From an uncultured Blautia sp. (GTDB lineage Bacteria > Bacillota > Clostridia > Lachnospirales > Lachnospiraceae), in the NCBI GenBank assembly GCA_934426285.1, contig CAKRYE010000002.1, positions 1 to 64,000 on the forward strand: DNA of 64,000 nucleotides, written 5' to 3'. The translations under genes and the position numbers were made by a program. This document shows, piece after piece, positions 1 through 9,164 of this stretch; positions within the stretch are counted from its first letter, which is position 1, and each line of letters starts with the position of its first letter. A model generated the notes under the pieces. It saw only the letters and a list, made by a program, of their open reading frames with translations, searched no databases and was not told where the DNA came from.

Positions 1-683
1 TGAATTTTGCGCAGCTTACCCAGCGAGCCGGAAATTTCCTTGTGGCAAGAGAAGAAATGCCGGATTTTAAATGGGAATATCTGAAGGGCAGGAAAGTTCT
101 TGGCGGCCGCAAAGGTGGTATGCCGGAAATGGTATTTGAGTATATCCTGAAAAAGAATGGCCTTGACCCGCAAAAGGATCTGTCCATTGATCAGAGTATT
201 GACTTTGGTTCTACTGCTGCTGCCTTTACCGGAGATGATTCAGCCGATTTCACCGTAGAATTTGAGCCGTCTGCTACTGCTCTTGAAAAACAGGGTGCAG
301 GATATGTTGTTGCGTCTCTTGGCGTTGACTCCGGCTATGTGCCATACACCTCCTACAGTGCCAGAACCAGCTATATGAAAAAAAATCCTGAAATCATGCA
401 GAAATTCACTGATGCTCTGCAAAAAGGTATGGATTTTGTCCAGAGCCACACTCCTGAGGAAATCGCAGAAATCATCGAGCCTCAGTTCCCGGAAACAGAT
501 CTGGATACCATCACAGCCATTGTAAAACGCTATTACGATCAGGACACCTGGAAAGAAAATCTGGTGTTCGGGCAGGATGGATTTGAGCTGCTGCAGGATA
601 TTCTGGAAGACGCAGGTGAGCTGAAAGAACGTACACCGTATGCAGAACTGGTCAACACAGAATTTGCTCAAAATGCTTCCTGA
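1..683 (+). CDS. ABC transporter substrate-binding protein, NMT1/SsuA-like (C-terminal part)
   Basis: The frame is open from the left edge (first full codon at base 3), so the N-terminus lies outside the window; the GTG at 42 is internal, not a start. The visible 226 residues read as the second half of a periplasmic-binding-protein type 2 fold. They include a GGRKGGMPE segment with a following helix, a FTGDDSADFTVEFEPSA segment that resembles the NMT1/THI5/SsuA ligand-lobe hinge, and a helical tail rich in E/D/K. In this family the lipid-anchored protein delivers nitrate, sulfonates, thiamine-pyrimidine precursors or similar ligands to an ABC permease. The ligand cannot be read from this fragment, and its permease and ATPase are not in the window. 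A hairpin follows the stop. Family assignment is fairly sure, ligand unknown. Confidence 0.72.
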   Translation, partial: NFAQLTQRAGNFLVAREEMPDFKWEYLKGRKVLGGRKGGMPEMVFEYILKKNGLDPQKDLSIDQSIDFGSTAAAFTGDDSADFTVEFEPSATALEKQGAGYVVASLGVDSGYVPYTSYSARTSYMKKNPEIMQKFTDALQKGMDFVQSHTPEEIAEIIEPQFPETDLDTITAIVKRYYDQDTWKENLVFGQDGFELLQDILEDAGELKERTPYAELVNTEFAQNAS

Positions 684-756
684 TGCTTTGCTTTCTATGA
701 TTCCCCTTTAACTTTTCGTATTATCACACCAGACCATTCATTTTAACTCCAATTTT

Positions 757-802
757 GAGAAACGCAGACAGAATTTCGTCATTTTGTCCTGCGTTTTTCT
801 CA
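757..802 (+). terminator. Probable terminator after the solute-binding protein gene
   Basis: Inverted repeat: the left arm GAGAAACGCAGACAGAAT faces a right arm ATTTTGTCCTGCG followed by TTTTTCTC, with a small TTCGTC loop. There is one bulge and one mismatch. The T-run lies partly inside the right arm. The rest of the 313-base gap (684-996) holds a weak imperfect repeat around 828-860 and the msmX leader, and I see nothing else in it. Confidence 0.55.
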
Positions 803-919
803 TGTTCTTTGACAGTTTGACGGAATCCCCGGATGTCCATTCCGGCTTTTCGTCAGATTGACAAGAAACCCAACAAATCTTTGTACGATTCTTCCCTAGC
901 CATCCCCCCTCCTTTTCGC

Positions 920-925
920 TATACT
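920..925 (+). promoter_or_regulatory. Possible -10 element for msmX
   Basis: TATACT lies 72 bases upstream of the msmX start. No convincing -35 is visible at the right distance (TAGCCA at 897-902), so this is a weak call based on the -10 match and position only. Confidence 0.3.
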
Positions 926-996
926 GTCTACAGATGAAAAAAACGAGTAATCAATCAGCAAAAACAATATGAAATAATTTTGGAGGAATAATAATC

Positions 997-2109
997 ATGG
1001 CAAGCTTATCATTACAGCACATTAACAAAACTTACCCAAATGGTTTCCAGGCAGTTAAAGATTTCAATCTGGAAATCGAAGATAAAGAATTCATCATTTT
1101 CGTAGGACCTTCAGGATGTGGTAAATCTACTACACTTCGTATGGTTGCCGGTCTGGAAGAAATTTCCGGCGGTACATTAAAGATTGGTGACAAAGTTATG
1201 AACGATGTAGAGCCAAAAGACCGTGATATCGCAATGGTATTCCAGAACTACGCTCTGTATCCTCATATGACAGTATATGATAACATGGCATTCGGACTTA
1301 AACTTCGTAAAGTTCCGAAAGACCAGATCGACAAAGCAGTTCGTGAAGCTGCAAGAATCCTTGACCTTGAGAAACTTCTTGATCGTAAACCGAAGGCTCT
1401 TTCCGGTGGTCAGAGACAGCGTGTTGCTATGGGACGTGCTATCGTACGTAATCCTAAGGTATTCCTTATGGATGAGCCTCTTTCCAACCTGGATGCTAAA
1501 CTTCGTGTACAGATGCGTATCGAGATTTCCAAAATCCACCAGAGACTGGGTGCTACAATCATCTATGTAACACATGACCAGACAGAGGCTATGACTCTTG
1601 GTACCAGAATCGTTGTTATGAAAGACGGTGTTGTTCAGCAGGTAGATACACCTCAGAACCTGTATCAGAAACCAGGCAACTTATTCGTTGCAGGATTCAT
1701 GGGATCACCGCAGATGAACTTCCTTGACGCAGCAATCTCTGAAAAAGGCGGAAATATCATTGCTAAAGTTGGCGAGCATGAGCTGCTTGTTCCTACTGGA
1801 AAAGCTAAAGTTCTCAAAGATAACGGCTATGTAGGCAAGACAGTTGTTCTTGGTATCCGTCCAGAAGATATTCATGATTCTCAGATGTTTATCGAAGCTT
1901 CTCCAAGTGCTCCAATGAGCTCTGTAGTTAAGGTTTATGAGCTTCTGGGTGCTGAAGTATTCTTATACTTTGATGTTGACGGAACTCAGGTTACAGCACG
2001 AGTTGATCCTCGTACAACAGCAAAAACCGGTGACCCGATCAAATTCGCATTTGATATGGAGAAATCTCATTTCTTCGACAAAGAGACAGAACTTACAATC
2101 TGCAACTAA
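997..2109 (+). CDS. msmX: MsmX/UgpC-type sugar ABC transporter ATPase
   Basis: A 370-residue ABC ATPase of the carbohydrate-uptake (CUT1) group, the length expected for MsmX/UgpC/MalK. Visible motifs are Walker A GPSGCGKST (about residues 38-46), the Q-loop, the signature LSGGQRQRVAMGRA, Walker B VFLMDEPLSNLDAKLR and the switch His in YVTHDQTEAM. A C-terminal OB-fold (TOBE) region of about 120 residues follows. TGGAGGA at 981-987 supports the ATG at 997. No sugar permease or binding protein is adjacent, which fits the known role of MsmX as a shared ATPase that energises several sugar importers. Terminators on both sides make it a single-gene unit. Whether it serves one or many transporters is an inference. 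Confidence 0.9.
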   Translation: MASLSLQHINKTYPNGFQAVKDFNLEIEDKEFIIFVGPSGCGKSTTLRMVAGLEEISGGTLKIGDKVMNDVEPKDRDIAMVFQNYALYPHMTVYDNMAFGLKLRKVPKDQIDKAVREAARILDLEKLLDRKPKALSGGQRQRVAMGRAIVRNPKVFLMDEPLSNLDAKLRVQMRIEISKIHQRLGATIIYVTHDQTEAMTLGTRIVVMKDGVVQQVDTPQNLYQKPGNLFVAGFMGSPQMNFLDAAISEKGGNIIAKVGEHELLVPTGKAKVLKDNGYVGKTVVLGIRPEDIHDSQMFIEASPSAPMSSVVKVYELLGAEVFLYFDVDGTQVTARVDPRTTAKTGDPIKFAFDMEKSHFFDKETELTICN

Positions 2110-2125
2110 TTTTAGGAATCTTTTA

Positions 2126-2155
2126 AAAAACCCGGGGAGAAATCCTCGGGTTTTT
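2126..2155 (+). terminator. Rho-independent terminator after msmX
   Basis: Stem AAAAACCCGGGGA / TCCTCGGGTTTTT with a GAAA loop, ending in a T-run. The run is followed directly by the promoter of the next gene. Confidence 0.9.
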
Positions 2156-2156
2156 G

Positions 2157-2165
2157 TGTTATAAT
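2157..2165 (+). promoter_or_regulatory. Extended -10 promoter of the PucR-type regulator
   Basis: TGTTATAAT is a perfect extended -10 (TG-n-TATAAT). It lies just past the T-run of the msmX terminator, so there is almost no spacer between the two units. The SD sequence AGAAAGG begins about 16 bases downstream. Confidence 0.6.
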
Positions 2166-2196
2166 GTATCTCATAATACGAGAAAGGATCAGCTCA

Positions 2197-3285
2197 ATGA
2201 AAATACAACAGATTTTGCAGAAATGTCTCACTGACTGGAAAAATATCAGCCAGCTGGATTTTTGCCTGATAGACTCAGATAATAATGTCTTTGTCTCCAC
2301 TTGCGACAGAAAACTGCCTGCCCAAAAGAGACTGGATGAATTTCGCCAGAGCAATGCCCTCTGCGTTTCCAATACCAGCTGCTGTCTTTATAAACTCACA
2401 GAAGTCCAAACCGACTCCTATCTGCTTATTGTCTGGGGTAAGGGAGAATCAGCCTCCACTATCGGAGAACTGGCTGTATGCCAGATTCACAGTCTCTTCA
2501 CTGCCTACGCTGAAAAAAATGACAAGAACACCTTTATGCAGAATCTCCTTTTAGGTACCTATTCCGAGGTGGACGCTTTTAATCGTGCCAAGAAACTTCA
2601 TATTGCCACATCTGTCCGCCGTGCAGTTTTTCTTGTGGAAACCAAGCAAAGCAAAGACGAAAATGCACTGGCAACCATTCGGAATATTTTTTCTGCCAGA
2701 ACCAGGGATTTTATTACAGCCATTGATGATTCCGGAATTATCATTGTCCGGGAACTCCAGTCCACAGAAAACTATGAAGATCTGGACTCTATTGCCTGTA
2801 TGCTTGTGGATATGCTGAACACAGAAGCTATGACCTCTGCCTGGGTTGCTTACAGCAATATTGCAGAGGATATTTCCAGACTGCCCGATACCTACAAGGA
2901 GGCTCATACCGCCCTGGAAGTTGGTAAGATTTTCTATGCAGAAAAAAATGTCTTTGGCTATAATCAGCTGGGAATCGGCCGGCTGATCTACCAGCTTCCT
3001 GTTTCCATCTGTGAAATGTTTATTGATGAGATTTTTCATGAGGAAACACTGGATTCCATTGATGAAGAAACACTCATCACTATCCGTACCTTCTTTGAAA
3101 ACAACCTGAATCTCTCAGAGACCTCCAGACAGCTTTATGTACACAGAAATACTCTGGTGTATCGCTTCGAAAAGCTTCAGAGGAAGTTTGGACTGGATAT
3201 CCGCGCATTTGAAGATGCACTGACATTTAAGCTGGCGATGATGGTAGTAGACTATATTAAATATTCCGAAAATCATCCTGTCTGA
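2197..3285 (+). CDS. PucR/CdaR-type transcriptional regulator
   Basis: A 362-residue protein with a PucR-type helix-turn-helix at the C-terminus (about residues 305-352: NLSETSRQLYVHRNTLVYRFEKL). The middle part resembles the GGDEF-like domain of the CdaR/PucR (sugar-diacid regulator) family. The first ~100 residues form a probable sensor domain with several cysteines. An in-frame ATG at 2164 exists, but it overlaps the -10 box and has no SD, so I chose the ATG at 2197, preceded by AGAAAGG. The gene is monocistronic between two terminators. Because msmX lies directly upstream, a role in carbohydrate uptake control is possible, but the target genes are not shown by sequence. Confidence 0.85.
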   Translation: MKIQQILQKCLTDWKNISQLDFCLIDSDNNVFVSTCDRKLPAQKRLDEFRQSNALCVSNTSCCLYKLTEVQTDSYLLIVWGKGESASTIGELAVCQIHSLFTAYAEKNDKNTFMQNLLLGTYSEVDAFNRAKKLHIATSVRRAVFLVETKQSKDENALATIRNIFSARTRDFITAIDDSGIIIVRELQSTENYEDLDSIACMLVDMLNTEAMTSAWVAYSNIAEDISRLPDTYKEAHTALEVGKIFYAEKNVFGYNQLGIGRLIYQLPVSICEMFIDEIFHEETLDSIDEETLITIRTFFENNLNLSETSRQLYVHRNTLVYRFEKLQRKFGLDIRAFEDALTFKLAMMVVDYIKYSENHPV

Positions 3286-3303
3286 ATTATATTTATCATA
3301 TTA

Positions 3304-3335
3304 AAAAAAGCCCTGTCACCGGACAGAGCTTTTTT
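3304..3335. terminator. Bidirectional terminator between the regulator gene and uppP
   Basis: AAAAAAGCCCTGTC / GACAGAGCTTTTTT stem with an ACCG loop, A-run on one side and T-run on the other. It serves the convergent gene ends on both strands. Confidence 0.85.
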
Positions 3336-3342
3336 ATTAGAG

Positions 3343-4239
3343 TTACGCAATTAAATTTTTACCGATAAAATATCCCAGTACCAGGATGCCCAGTACAATT
3401 CTGTACCATCCAAATACTTTGAAATCATGTTTCTTGATGTATCCCATCAGGAATTTGATTGCAATAACAGAAACAACAAATGCTACAACCATTCCCACAA
3501 TCAGGATCATCAATTCTGTTCCTGTGAAAGAAAATCCAAATTTAAGAAGTTTCAGGAGACTGGCACCAAACATTACCGGAATTCCCAGGAAAAAAGTAAA
3601 TTCTGCAGCTACTGTACGGGAAGTACCTGCAAGAATACCTCCAATAATGGTAGAACCAGAACGGGAGGTTCCCGGAATAACAGATAATACCTGAAACAGC
3701 CCAATAATAAATGCCGTCTTAAAGGATAATTTATCCAGACTGGTACAGGTTGGCTTTCTTCTTTTATTATAATTCTCAATAACAATAAAAAGTATTCCAT
3801 AGAAGATCAAAGCAATTGCAACTACCACATAATTGTTGAATTTCTCTTCAATCACATCATTAAATGGCAGTCCTATGATAATTGTAGGAATACAGGCCAC
3901 TATAATCTTAAACCACAGTACCCATTTATCCTTGTCACAAAATTTCTCCACAAAGGTAAGAATTCCTCTGGATACCGCCGGCTGGCGATCCAGGATTGCC
4001 TGTTTTTTTGCAGAGACAGGCCTTATATAAAACGGCCACAGTTTATTCCAGTAAAGAACTACTACTGCCAAGATTGCTCCCAGCTGGATCACTACAAAAA
4101 ACAGATTCTTAAATTCCTCTGTTACATTCAGCTTCAGAAACTCATCCACAAGGATCATATGTCCCGTACTGCTGATGGGAAGCCACTCTGTGATTCCCTC
4201 CACAATACCAAGGAAAATAACCTTTAACATTTCAAGCAT
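3343..4239 (-). CDS. uppP: Undecaprenyl-diphosphatase (UppP/BacA)
   Basis: A 298-residue polytopic membrane protein that dephosphorylates undecaprenyl pyrophosphate to recycle the lipid carrier used for peptidoglycan and surface polysaccharides; it also gives low-level bacitracin tolerance. Both family signatures are visible: [15 protein letters not shown] near the N-terminus and [10 protein letters not shown] in the middle. Further in-frame codons extend upstream to 4272, but AAAGGAAG lies eight bases before the ATG at 4239, which also gives the standard family length. The product supports the large polysaccharide region further along, all of which draws on the same lipid carrier, although the genes are not adjacent. 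Confidence 0.95.
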   Translation of the reverse strand: MLEMLKVIFLGIVEGITEWLPISSTGHMILVDEFLKLNVTEEFKNLFFVVIQLGAILAVVVLYWNKLWPFYIRPVSAKKQAILDRQPAVSRGILTFVEKFCDKDKWVLWFKIIVACIPTIIIGLPFNDVIEEKFNNYVVVAIALIFYGILFIVIENYNKRRKPTCTSLDKLSFKTAFIIGLFQVLSVIPGTSRSGSTIIGGILAGTSRTVAAEFTFFLGIPVMFGASLLKLLKFGFSFTGTELMILIVGMVVAFVVSVIAIKFLMGYIKKHDFKVFGWYRIVLGILVLGYFIGKNLIA

Positions 4240-4275
4240 ATATTTGACTTCCTTTCTTATTCTCTTATTCAAAGA

Positions 4276-4311
4276 AATGACCGCCTCTCCCCTATGTGAA
4301 AAGCGGTCATT
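4276..4311. terminator. Hairpin between carB and uppP
   Basis: Perfect 9-bp arms AATGACCGC / GCGGTCATT. On the plus strand the stem is followed by GTTTTTTC; on the minus strand, the direction of carB, it is followed by TCTTTG. Probably a carB terminator of modest strength. Confidence 0.6.
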
Positions 4312-4322
4312 GTTTTTTCATA

Positions 4323-7300
4323 TTATCTTCTTGCAATCGTAGCAATATCGATCAGAGATAATTTGTTCAGGTCTGTGTTCTCAAGGCTGGTTGCCAGTGC
4401 CTCTGCTGTATCCAGAGAAGTCAGGACATTCACACCTGTTTCGATCGCATTACGTCTGATCACAAATCCGTCTTTCTGATGCTCAACTCCCTGAGGCGGA
4501 GTATCAATAACAACATCAATCTTATGTCCCAGAATAAGATCCATAAGGTTTGGTGACGGCTGCTCCAGTTTATTGGTACGGATCACTTTAATTCCATTCT
4601 CTTTCAGAACTTTTGCAGTTCCCAGAGTTGCATAGATTCTGTAACCAAGGGCTTCGAATCTTCTTGCAATCGGAATAATATCTTCTTTATCCTCATCCTT
4701 TACAGTGATAATCATGTTTTTATGCTTCGGAAGGCGGATTCCTGCTCCCAGGAATGCTTTGTACAGTGCTTCATTAAAGCTTTCTGCAATACCAAGACAT
4801 TCACCTGTGGATTTCATTTCCGGTCCAAGGCTGATATCAGCGCCACGGATCTTCTCAAAGGAGAATACCGGCATCTTAATTGCAAAATATTTTGCCTCCG
4901 GCTGAAGACCAGGCTCATATCCCATATCTTTCAGCTTATGTCCCAGAATAACTCTGGTAGCAAGAGGAACGATCGGAATACCAGTTACCTTGCTGATGTA
5001 TGGTACTGTACGGCTAGAACGAGGGTTAACCTCGATTACATACACCTCATCACCGCATACAATAAACTGGATATTGATCATACCGATTACGTGAAGAGCC
5101 TGTGCCAGACGATTGGTATAGTCTGCAATAGTTTCTTTTGCCTTTTCACTGATCGTCTGAGCCGGATATACGGAAATACTGTCTCCTGAGTGGATACCTG
5201 CACGTTCAATATGTTCCATGATACCAGGAATCAGGATCTGCTCACCATCGCATACAGCATCAACCTCAATTTCCTTACCCATCAGGTATTTATCCACCAA
5301 AATCGGATGCTCCTGTGCAATCTGATTGATAATTCCGATATATTCTTCTACATCCTCATCGCTGACTGCAATTCTCATTCCCTGTCCGCCAAGTACATAA
5401 GAAGGACGAACCAGTACCGGATATCCCAGCTCTCCGGCAGCTTTCTTAGCTTCCTCAGCAGTGAATACCGTATGTCCCTTTGGTCTTGGGATCTGGCATT
5501 TTTCCAGGATCTCATCAAAGAGCTCACGGTCTTCCGCAGCATCTACATTTTCTGCAGATGTTCCCAGAATCTTCACACCCATCTTAATCAGAGCTTCCGT
5601 CAGTTTAATGGCAGTCTGTCCACCAAACTGAACCACTGCTCCATCAGGCTTCTCAACATTTACTACATTCTCAACATCTTCCGGAGTCAGAGGCTCGAAA
5701 TACAGCTTATCTGCAATATCAAAGTCAGTACTTACTGTCTCAGGGTTATTGTTGATGATAATTGTCTCATATCCTTCCTTGGCAAATGCCCATGTACAAT
5801 GTACAGAGCAGAAGTCAAACTCAATACCCTGACCAATACGGATAGGACCAGAACCAAGTACCAGGATTTTTTTCTTATCCGGTGTGGCTGCAGCTTCATT
5901 TTCTGTCTGCTCATCACCGTATACGGAATAATAATATGGTGTCTCTGCTGCAAACTCTGCTGCGCAGGTATCAACCATCTTATAAGCAGCCTTAATTCCC
6001 CATTCCTGACGGAGTGCTTTTACCTCTGCCTCAGTTTTTCCGGCAAGGTCGGCAATGATATAATCAGGGAATTCCATACGTTTCGCTTCCAGAAGAAGCT
6101 CTTTTGTAAGCTCCTGGCTCTTCAGTGCCTGCTCCATCTCTACCAGGATCGCAATCTTATCAATAAACCACAGGTCGATCTTGGTGATATTATGAAGTTC
6201 TTCCTGAGGCATATTTCTGCGGATAGCCTCTGCAATCTTCCAGATTCTGCGGTCATCCACAATCTTCAGCTCTGACAGCAGTTCATCATCTGTCAGCTCA
6301 GAGAAATCATAGGACATCAGACTGTCCACATGCTGTTCCAGAGAACGGATTGCTTTCATCAGAGCACCTTCAAAGTTATGGCAGATACTCATAACCTCAC
6401 CGGTAGCCTTCATCTGAGTGGTAAGTGTTCTCTTTGCTGTAATAAATTTATCAAATGGAAGACGCGGAATCTTAACTACACAGTAGTCCAGCATCGGCTC
6501 AAAGCTTGCGTAGGTTTTACCGGTAATGGCATTTGGAATCTCATCCAGAGTATATCCCAGAGCAATCTTGGCAGCAACCTTGGCAATAGGATAACCGGTA
6601 GCTTTACTAGCCAGTGCAGAGGAACGGCTTACTCGCGGATTAACCTCAATTACGCAATATTCAAAGCTTTCCGGATGAAGGGCGTACTGTACATTACATC
6701 CACCTGTGATTCCCAGTTCTGTGATAATATTTAATGCAGATGTACGAAGCATCTGATACTCTTTATCTCCCAGAGTCTGAGAAGGGGCTACTACGATGGA
6801 GTCACCGGTATGCACACCTACAGGGTCAATATTTTCCATATTGCAGACTGTGATGCAGTTACCTGCACTGTCACGCATTACCTCATATTCAATTTCTTTC
6901 CATCCGGAAATACAACGCTCTACCAGAACCTCTCCTACACGGGAAAGACGAAGACCGTTTTCCAGAATTTCACGAAGCTCTGCCTCATTGTAGGCAATAC
7001 CGCCGCCGCTTCCGCCAAGTGTATAAGCAGGGCGAAGAACTACAGGATAGCCGATGGAATTGGTGAAAGCCAGTCCATCTTCTACTGTGGTAACAACCTT
7101 AGAAGCAGCAACCGGTTCTCCGATCTTCTCCATGGTATCCTTAAATTCCTGACGGTCCTCGGCCTTCTTAATAGTCTCAGCAGTGGTACCGATCAGTCTT
7201 ACATTATGTTCTTTTAAGAAGCCTTTCTCATCCAGCTCCATAGCAAGATTCAGTCCTGCCTGTCCTCCCAGTGTAGGAAGTACACTGTCAGGCTTTTCTT

Positions 7301-7538
7301 TCAGGATCAGCTGCTCTACTACTTCTACTGTCAGAGGCTCAATATATACTCTGTCAGCAATATCCTTGTCTGTCATGATGGTGGCAGGGTTAGAGTTAAG
7401 AAGAACTACCTCCAGACCTTCTTCCTTCAGAGAACGGCAGGCCTGTGTTCCTGCATAGTCAAACTCTGCAGCCTGGCCGATGATAATCGGGCCGGAACCA
7501 ATTACAAGTACTTTTTTAATGTCTTTATTTCTTGGCAT
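4323..7538 (-). CDS. carB: Carbamoyl-phosphate synthase large subunit
   Basis: 1,071 residues, the normal full length. The protein makes carbamoyl phosphate from bicarbonate, ATP and ammonia supplied by CarA, feeding pyrimidine and arginine synthesis. The two homologous ATP-grasp halves are clear: each starts with an LGSGPI(I/R)IGQ-type loop (near residues 13 and 560) and carries an LRP/VRPSYVLGG phosphate-binding segment and an EVNPR(V/S)SR metal-site motif. The C-terminal MGS-like allosteric domain follows. The start codon overlaps the carA stop by one base (TAATG) and GGGAGG precedes it, so the two subunits are translationally coupled. Confidence 0.98.
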   Translation of the reverse strand: MPRNKDIKKVLVIGSGPIIIGQAAEFDYAGTQACRSLKEEGLEVVLLNSNPATIMTDKDIADRVYIEPLTVEVVEQLILKEKPDSVLPTLGGQAGLNLAMELDEKGFLKEHNVRLIGTTAETIKKAEDRQEFKDTMEKIGEPVAASKVVTTVEDGLAFTNSIGYPVVLRPAYTLGGSGGGIAYNEAELREILENGLRLSRVGEVLVERCISGWKEIEYEVMRDSAGNCITVCNMENIDPVGVHTGDSIVVAPSQTLGDKEYQMLRTSALNIITELGITGGCNVQYALHPESFEYCVIEVNPRVSRSSALASKATGYPIAKVAAKIALGYTLDEIPNAITGKTYASFEPMLDYCVVKIPRLPFDKFITAKRTLTTQMKATGEVMSICHNFEGALMKAIRSLEQHVDSLMSYDFSELTDDELLSELKIVDDRRIWKIAEAIRRNMPQEELHNITKIDLWFIDKIAILVEMEQALKSQELTKELLLEAKRMEFPDYIIADLAGKTEAEVKALRQEWGIKAAYKMVDTCAAEFAAETPYYYSVYGDEQTENEAAATPDKKKILVLGSGPIRIGQGIEFDFCSVHCTWAFAKEGYETIIINNNPETVSTDFDIADKLYFEPLTPEDVENVVNVEKPDGAVVQFGGQTAIKLTEALIKMGVKILGTSAENVDAAEDRELFDEILEKCQIPRPKGHTVFTAEEAKKAAGELGYPVLVRPSYVLGGQGMRIAVSDEDVEEYIGIINQIAQEHPILVDKYLMGKEIEVDAVCDGEQILIPGIMEHIERAGIHSGDSISVYPAQTISEKAKETIADYTNRLAQALHVIGMINIQFIVCGDEVYVIEVNPRSSRTVPYISKVTGIPIVPLATRVILGHKLKDMGYEPGLQPEAKYFAIKMPVFSFEKIRGADISLGPEMKSTGECLGIAESFNEALYKAFLGAGIRLPKHKNMIITVKDEDKEDIIPIARRFEALGYRIYATLGTAKVLKENGIKVIRTNKLEQPSPNLMDLILGHKIDVVIDTPPQGVEHQKDGFVIRRNAIETGVNVLTSLDTAEALATSLENTDLNKLSLIDIATIARR

Positions 7539-8614
7539 TATTTATTTCCTCCCATCATATCCATAAATCTGTCAAACAGGTAACTGGAATCCTGCGGTCC
7601 CGGGCATGCTTCAGGATGGAACTGTACAGTAAAGATATTCTTTCCTTCGTATGCCATACCTTCGTTTGTGCCGTCATTGACGTTAACGAATGCAGGTTTT
7701 GCAATGTTTTTTTCTTCAAGTCCCTCAGCATCTACTACATAGCCATGGTTCTGGGAAGAAATGTAAACACGTCCTGTTGCAAGGTCTTTGACCGGATGGT
7801 TTCCGCCTCTGTGTCCGTATTTCATCTTATGGGTATCTCCACCTGTTGCAAGAGCCATAAGCTGATGTCCAAGACAGATTGCGAAGATCGGAACTTCAGA
7901 ATCATATAATTTTTTTATTTCCTTTATAATAGAAGTACATTCCTTTGGATCTCCAGGGCCGTTACTTAACATAATGCCATCCGGATTTGCCTCCAGAATC
8001 TCTTCCGCAGGTGTCAGTGCCGGATAAATTGTAACCTCACATCCTCTTTCATTCAGGGAACGTGCAATGTTTCTCTTTGCTCCCAGGTCAAGAAGTGCTA
8101 CTTTCGGACCATCGCCTTTTAAAATTTCTTTCTCGCGGCATGTTACCTTCTCTACTACCTTACCTGTTGTATATGCTTTTAACTGGGGGATAATTGTATC
8201 TAAATCATAATTTTCATTGACGGTGATCATACCGTTCATGGTACCTTTCTCACGAAGGATTTTCGTTAAGGCTCTGGTATCAATTCCGGCAATACCTGGA
8301 ATATCATGCTTTGTTAAGAAATGCTGAATCGTGTCCACGCTTCTGAAATTACTTGGGACACGGGATAATTCGCGGACAATAAAGCCGTCCACCCATGGCT
8401 TTGATGACTCCTGGTCATCATAACAGATTCCGTAATTCCCAATGAGGGGATAAGTCATACATACTGCCTGTCCTGCATAGGAAGGGTCGGTCATTACTTC
8501 CAGATAACCGGTCATGGAAGTATTAAAGACGATTTCGCTGATAACGTCTCTCGTTGAACCAATGCTTGTACCTTTGAACACATGGCCATCTTCTAATATC
8601 AGAAATGCTTTCAT
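7538..8614 (-). CDS. carA: Carbamoyl-phosphate synthase small (glutaminase) subunit
   Basis: 358 residues. It hydrolyses glutamine and channels ammonia to CarB. Visible features are the N-terminal CPSase small-chain domain (STRDVISEIVFNTSMTGYLE region) and a class I glutamine amidotransferase domain with nucleophile Cys in FAICLGHQLMALA and the His/Glu pair in QFHPEACPGP. AAAGGGAG precedes the ATG. It is the first gene of a two-gene carAB operon with its own sigma-A promoter about 60 bases upstream. No pyrR binding leader or T-box is apparent in that short leader. Confidence 0.97.
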   Translation of the reverse strand: MKAFLILEDGHVFKGTSIGSTRDVISEIVFNTSMTGYLEVMTDPSYAGQAVCMTYPLIGNYGICYDDQESSKPWVDGFIVRELSRVPSNFRSVDTIQHFLTKHDIPGIAGIDTRALTKILREKGTMNGMITVNENYDLDTIIPQLKAYTTGKVVEKVTCREKEILKGDGPKVALLDLGAKRNIARSLNERGCEVTIYPALTPAEEILEANPDGIMLSNGPGDPKECTSIIKEIKKLYDSEVPIFAICLGHQLMALATGGDTHKMKYGHRGGNHPVKDLATGRVYISSQNHGYVVDAEGLEEKNIAKPAFVNVNDGTNEGMAYEGKNIFTVQFHPEACPGPQDSSYLFDRFMDMMGGNK

Positions 8615-8675
8615 ACAATCTCCCTTTCTTATCTTTATATTGTGTCTATCACTTATTTTTTCCTAAATCTTCAAG

Positions 8676-8704
8676 ATTGTATCACAGCAAAGTGCTTTTT
8701 TCAA
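8676..8704 (-). promoter_or_regulatory. carAB promoter
   Basis: On the minus strand TTGAAA (8704-8699), a 17-base spacer and TACAAT (8681-8676), the latter preceded by TGA as an extended -10. It predicts a leader of about 55-60 bases. Confidence 0.7.
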
Positions 8705-8816
8705 CCTTATAAGATACTAAAAATAATTAAGTTGATATTAAAAACTTTTTTGTAATTTCAGGCAGATCCGATCATATGCATTCACTGCTTTCTCACATCC
8801 AAATACCTCTATACTG

Positions 8817-8915
8817 TCAAGCGGATAAAATCATCCGCTTCGCTACGCGGCTCTGCACTGAATAACTGCTCCGCAGTTTATCAGAAGAAGCTTGCACTTC
8901 TCCGTAACAAATTGT
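8817..8915. repeat. Cluster of small palindromes; contains a 23-base repeat also found at 57329-57351
   Basis: The 23 bases at 8817-8839 are identical to those at 57329-57351 and centre on the inverted repeat AGCGGAT-n6-ATCCGCT. Further short hairpins follow here: CCGC-n8-GCGG, AACTGC-TCC-GCAGTT and AGAAG-n6-CTTCT. The cluster lies between the divergent carA and tRNA-Leu promoters and encodes no plausible protein. It looks like a small non-coding dispersed element; no terminal repeats or target duplication were identified. Confidence 0.55.
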
Positions 8916-8964
8916 GCGTTTTGAGGATACTGTAAAAAAAATTAAAAAAATTTCAAAAAAGCTA

Positions 8965-8993
8965 TTGACTTTTATCCATACATCGGTTATTAT
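8965..8993 (+). promoter_or_regulatory. Promoter of tRNA-Leu
   Basis: TTGACT (8965-8970), 17-base spacer, TATTAT (8988-8993), preceded by an A-rich stretch (8935-8960) resembling an UP element. It lies about 40 bases upstream of the mature tRNA 5' end. Confidence 0.65.
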
Positions 8994-9033
8994 AAATGAG
9001 CAGTCGCGAGAGAGCGATTGATAAATAAGAAAT

Positions 9034-9117
9034 GCAGAAGTGGCGGAATTGGCAGACGCGCAGGCTTCAGGTGCCTGTGGTAGCAATATCGTGTGGGTTC
9101 AAGTCCCATCTTCTGCA
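9034..9117 (+). tRNA. tRNA-Leu (anticodon CAG)
   Basis: An 84-base class II tRNA. Acceptor stem GCAGAAG / CTTCTGC with discriminator A; anticodon stem CAGGC / GCCTG closing the loop TTCAGGT with anticodon CAG at 9068-9070; long variable arm after 9078; T-arm with GGTTCAAGTCC. The CCA end is not encoded. It reads CUG leucine codons. It stands alone, with its own promoter and a terminator hairpin downstream. Confidence 0.95.
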
Positions 9118-9164
9118 TTATTTTTTTTGTCTTTTTTAACCAACCTTATCATAACCACAAAAAA

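Noticed and set aside
42-683. GTG at 42 as start of a 213-residue protein
   Set aside because: The frame is open upstream to the window edge, and the protein lacks the signal peptide and first lobe expected of this family.
5190-6275. Long open frame of 361 codons on the plus strand opposite carB
   Set aside because: Lies fully antisense to a highly conserved gene; its protein is Cys/Leu/His-rich with no domain or SD. It results from codon bias of carB.
8615-8816. PyrR-type attenuator or T-box before carA
   Set aside because: The predicted leader is only about 55-60 bases, with no anti-terminator/terminator pair and no T-box motif.
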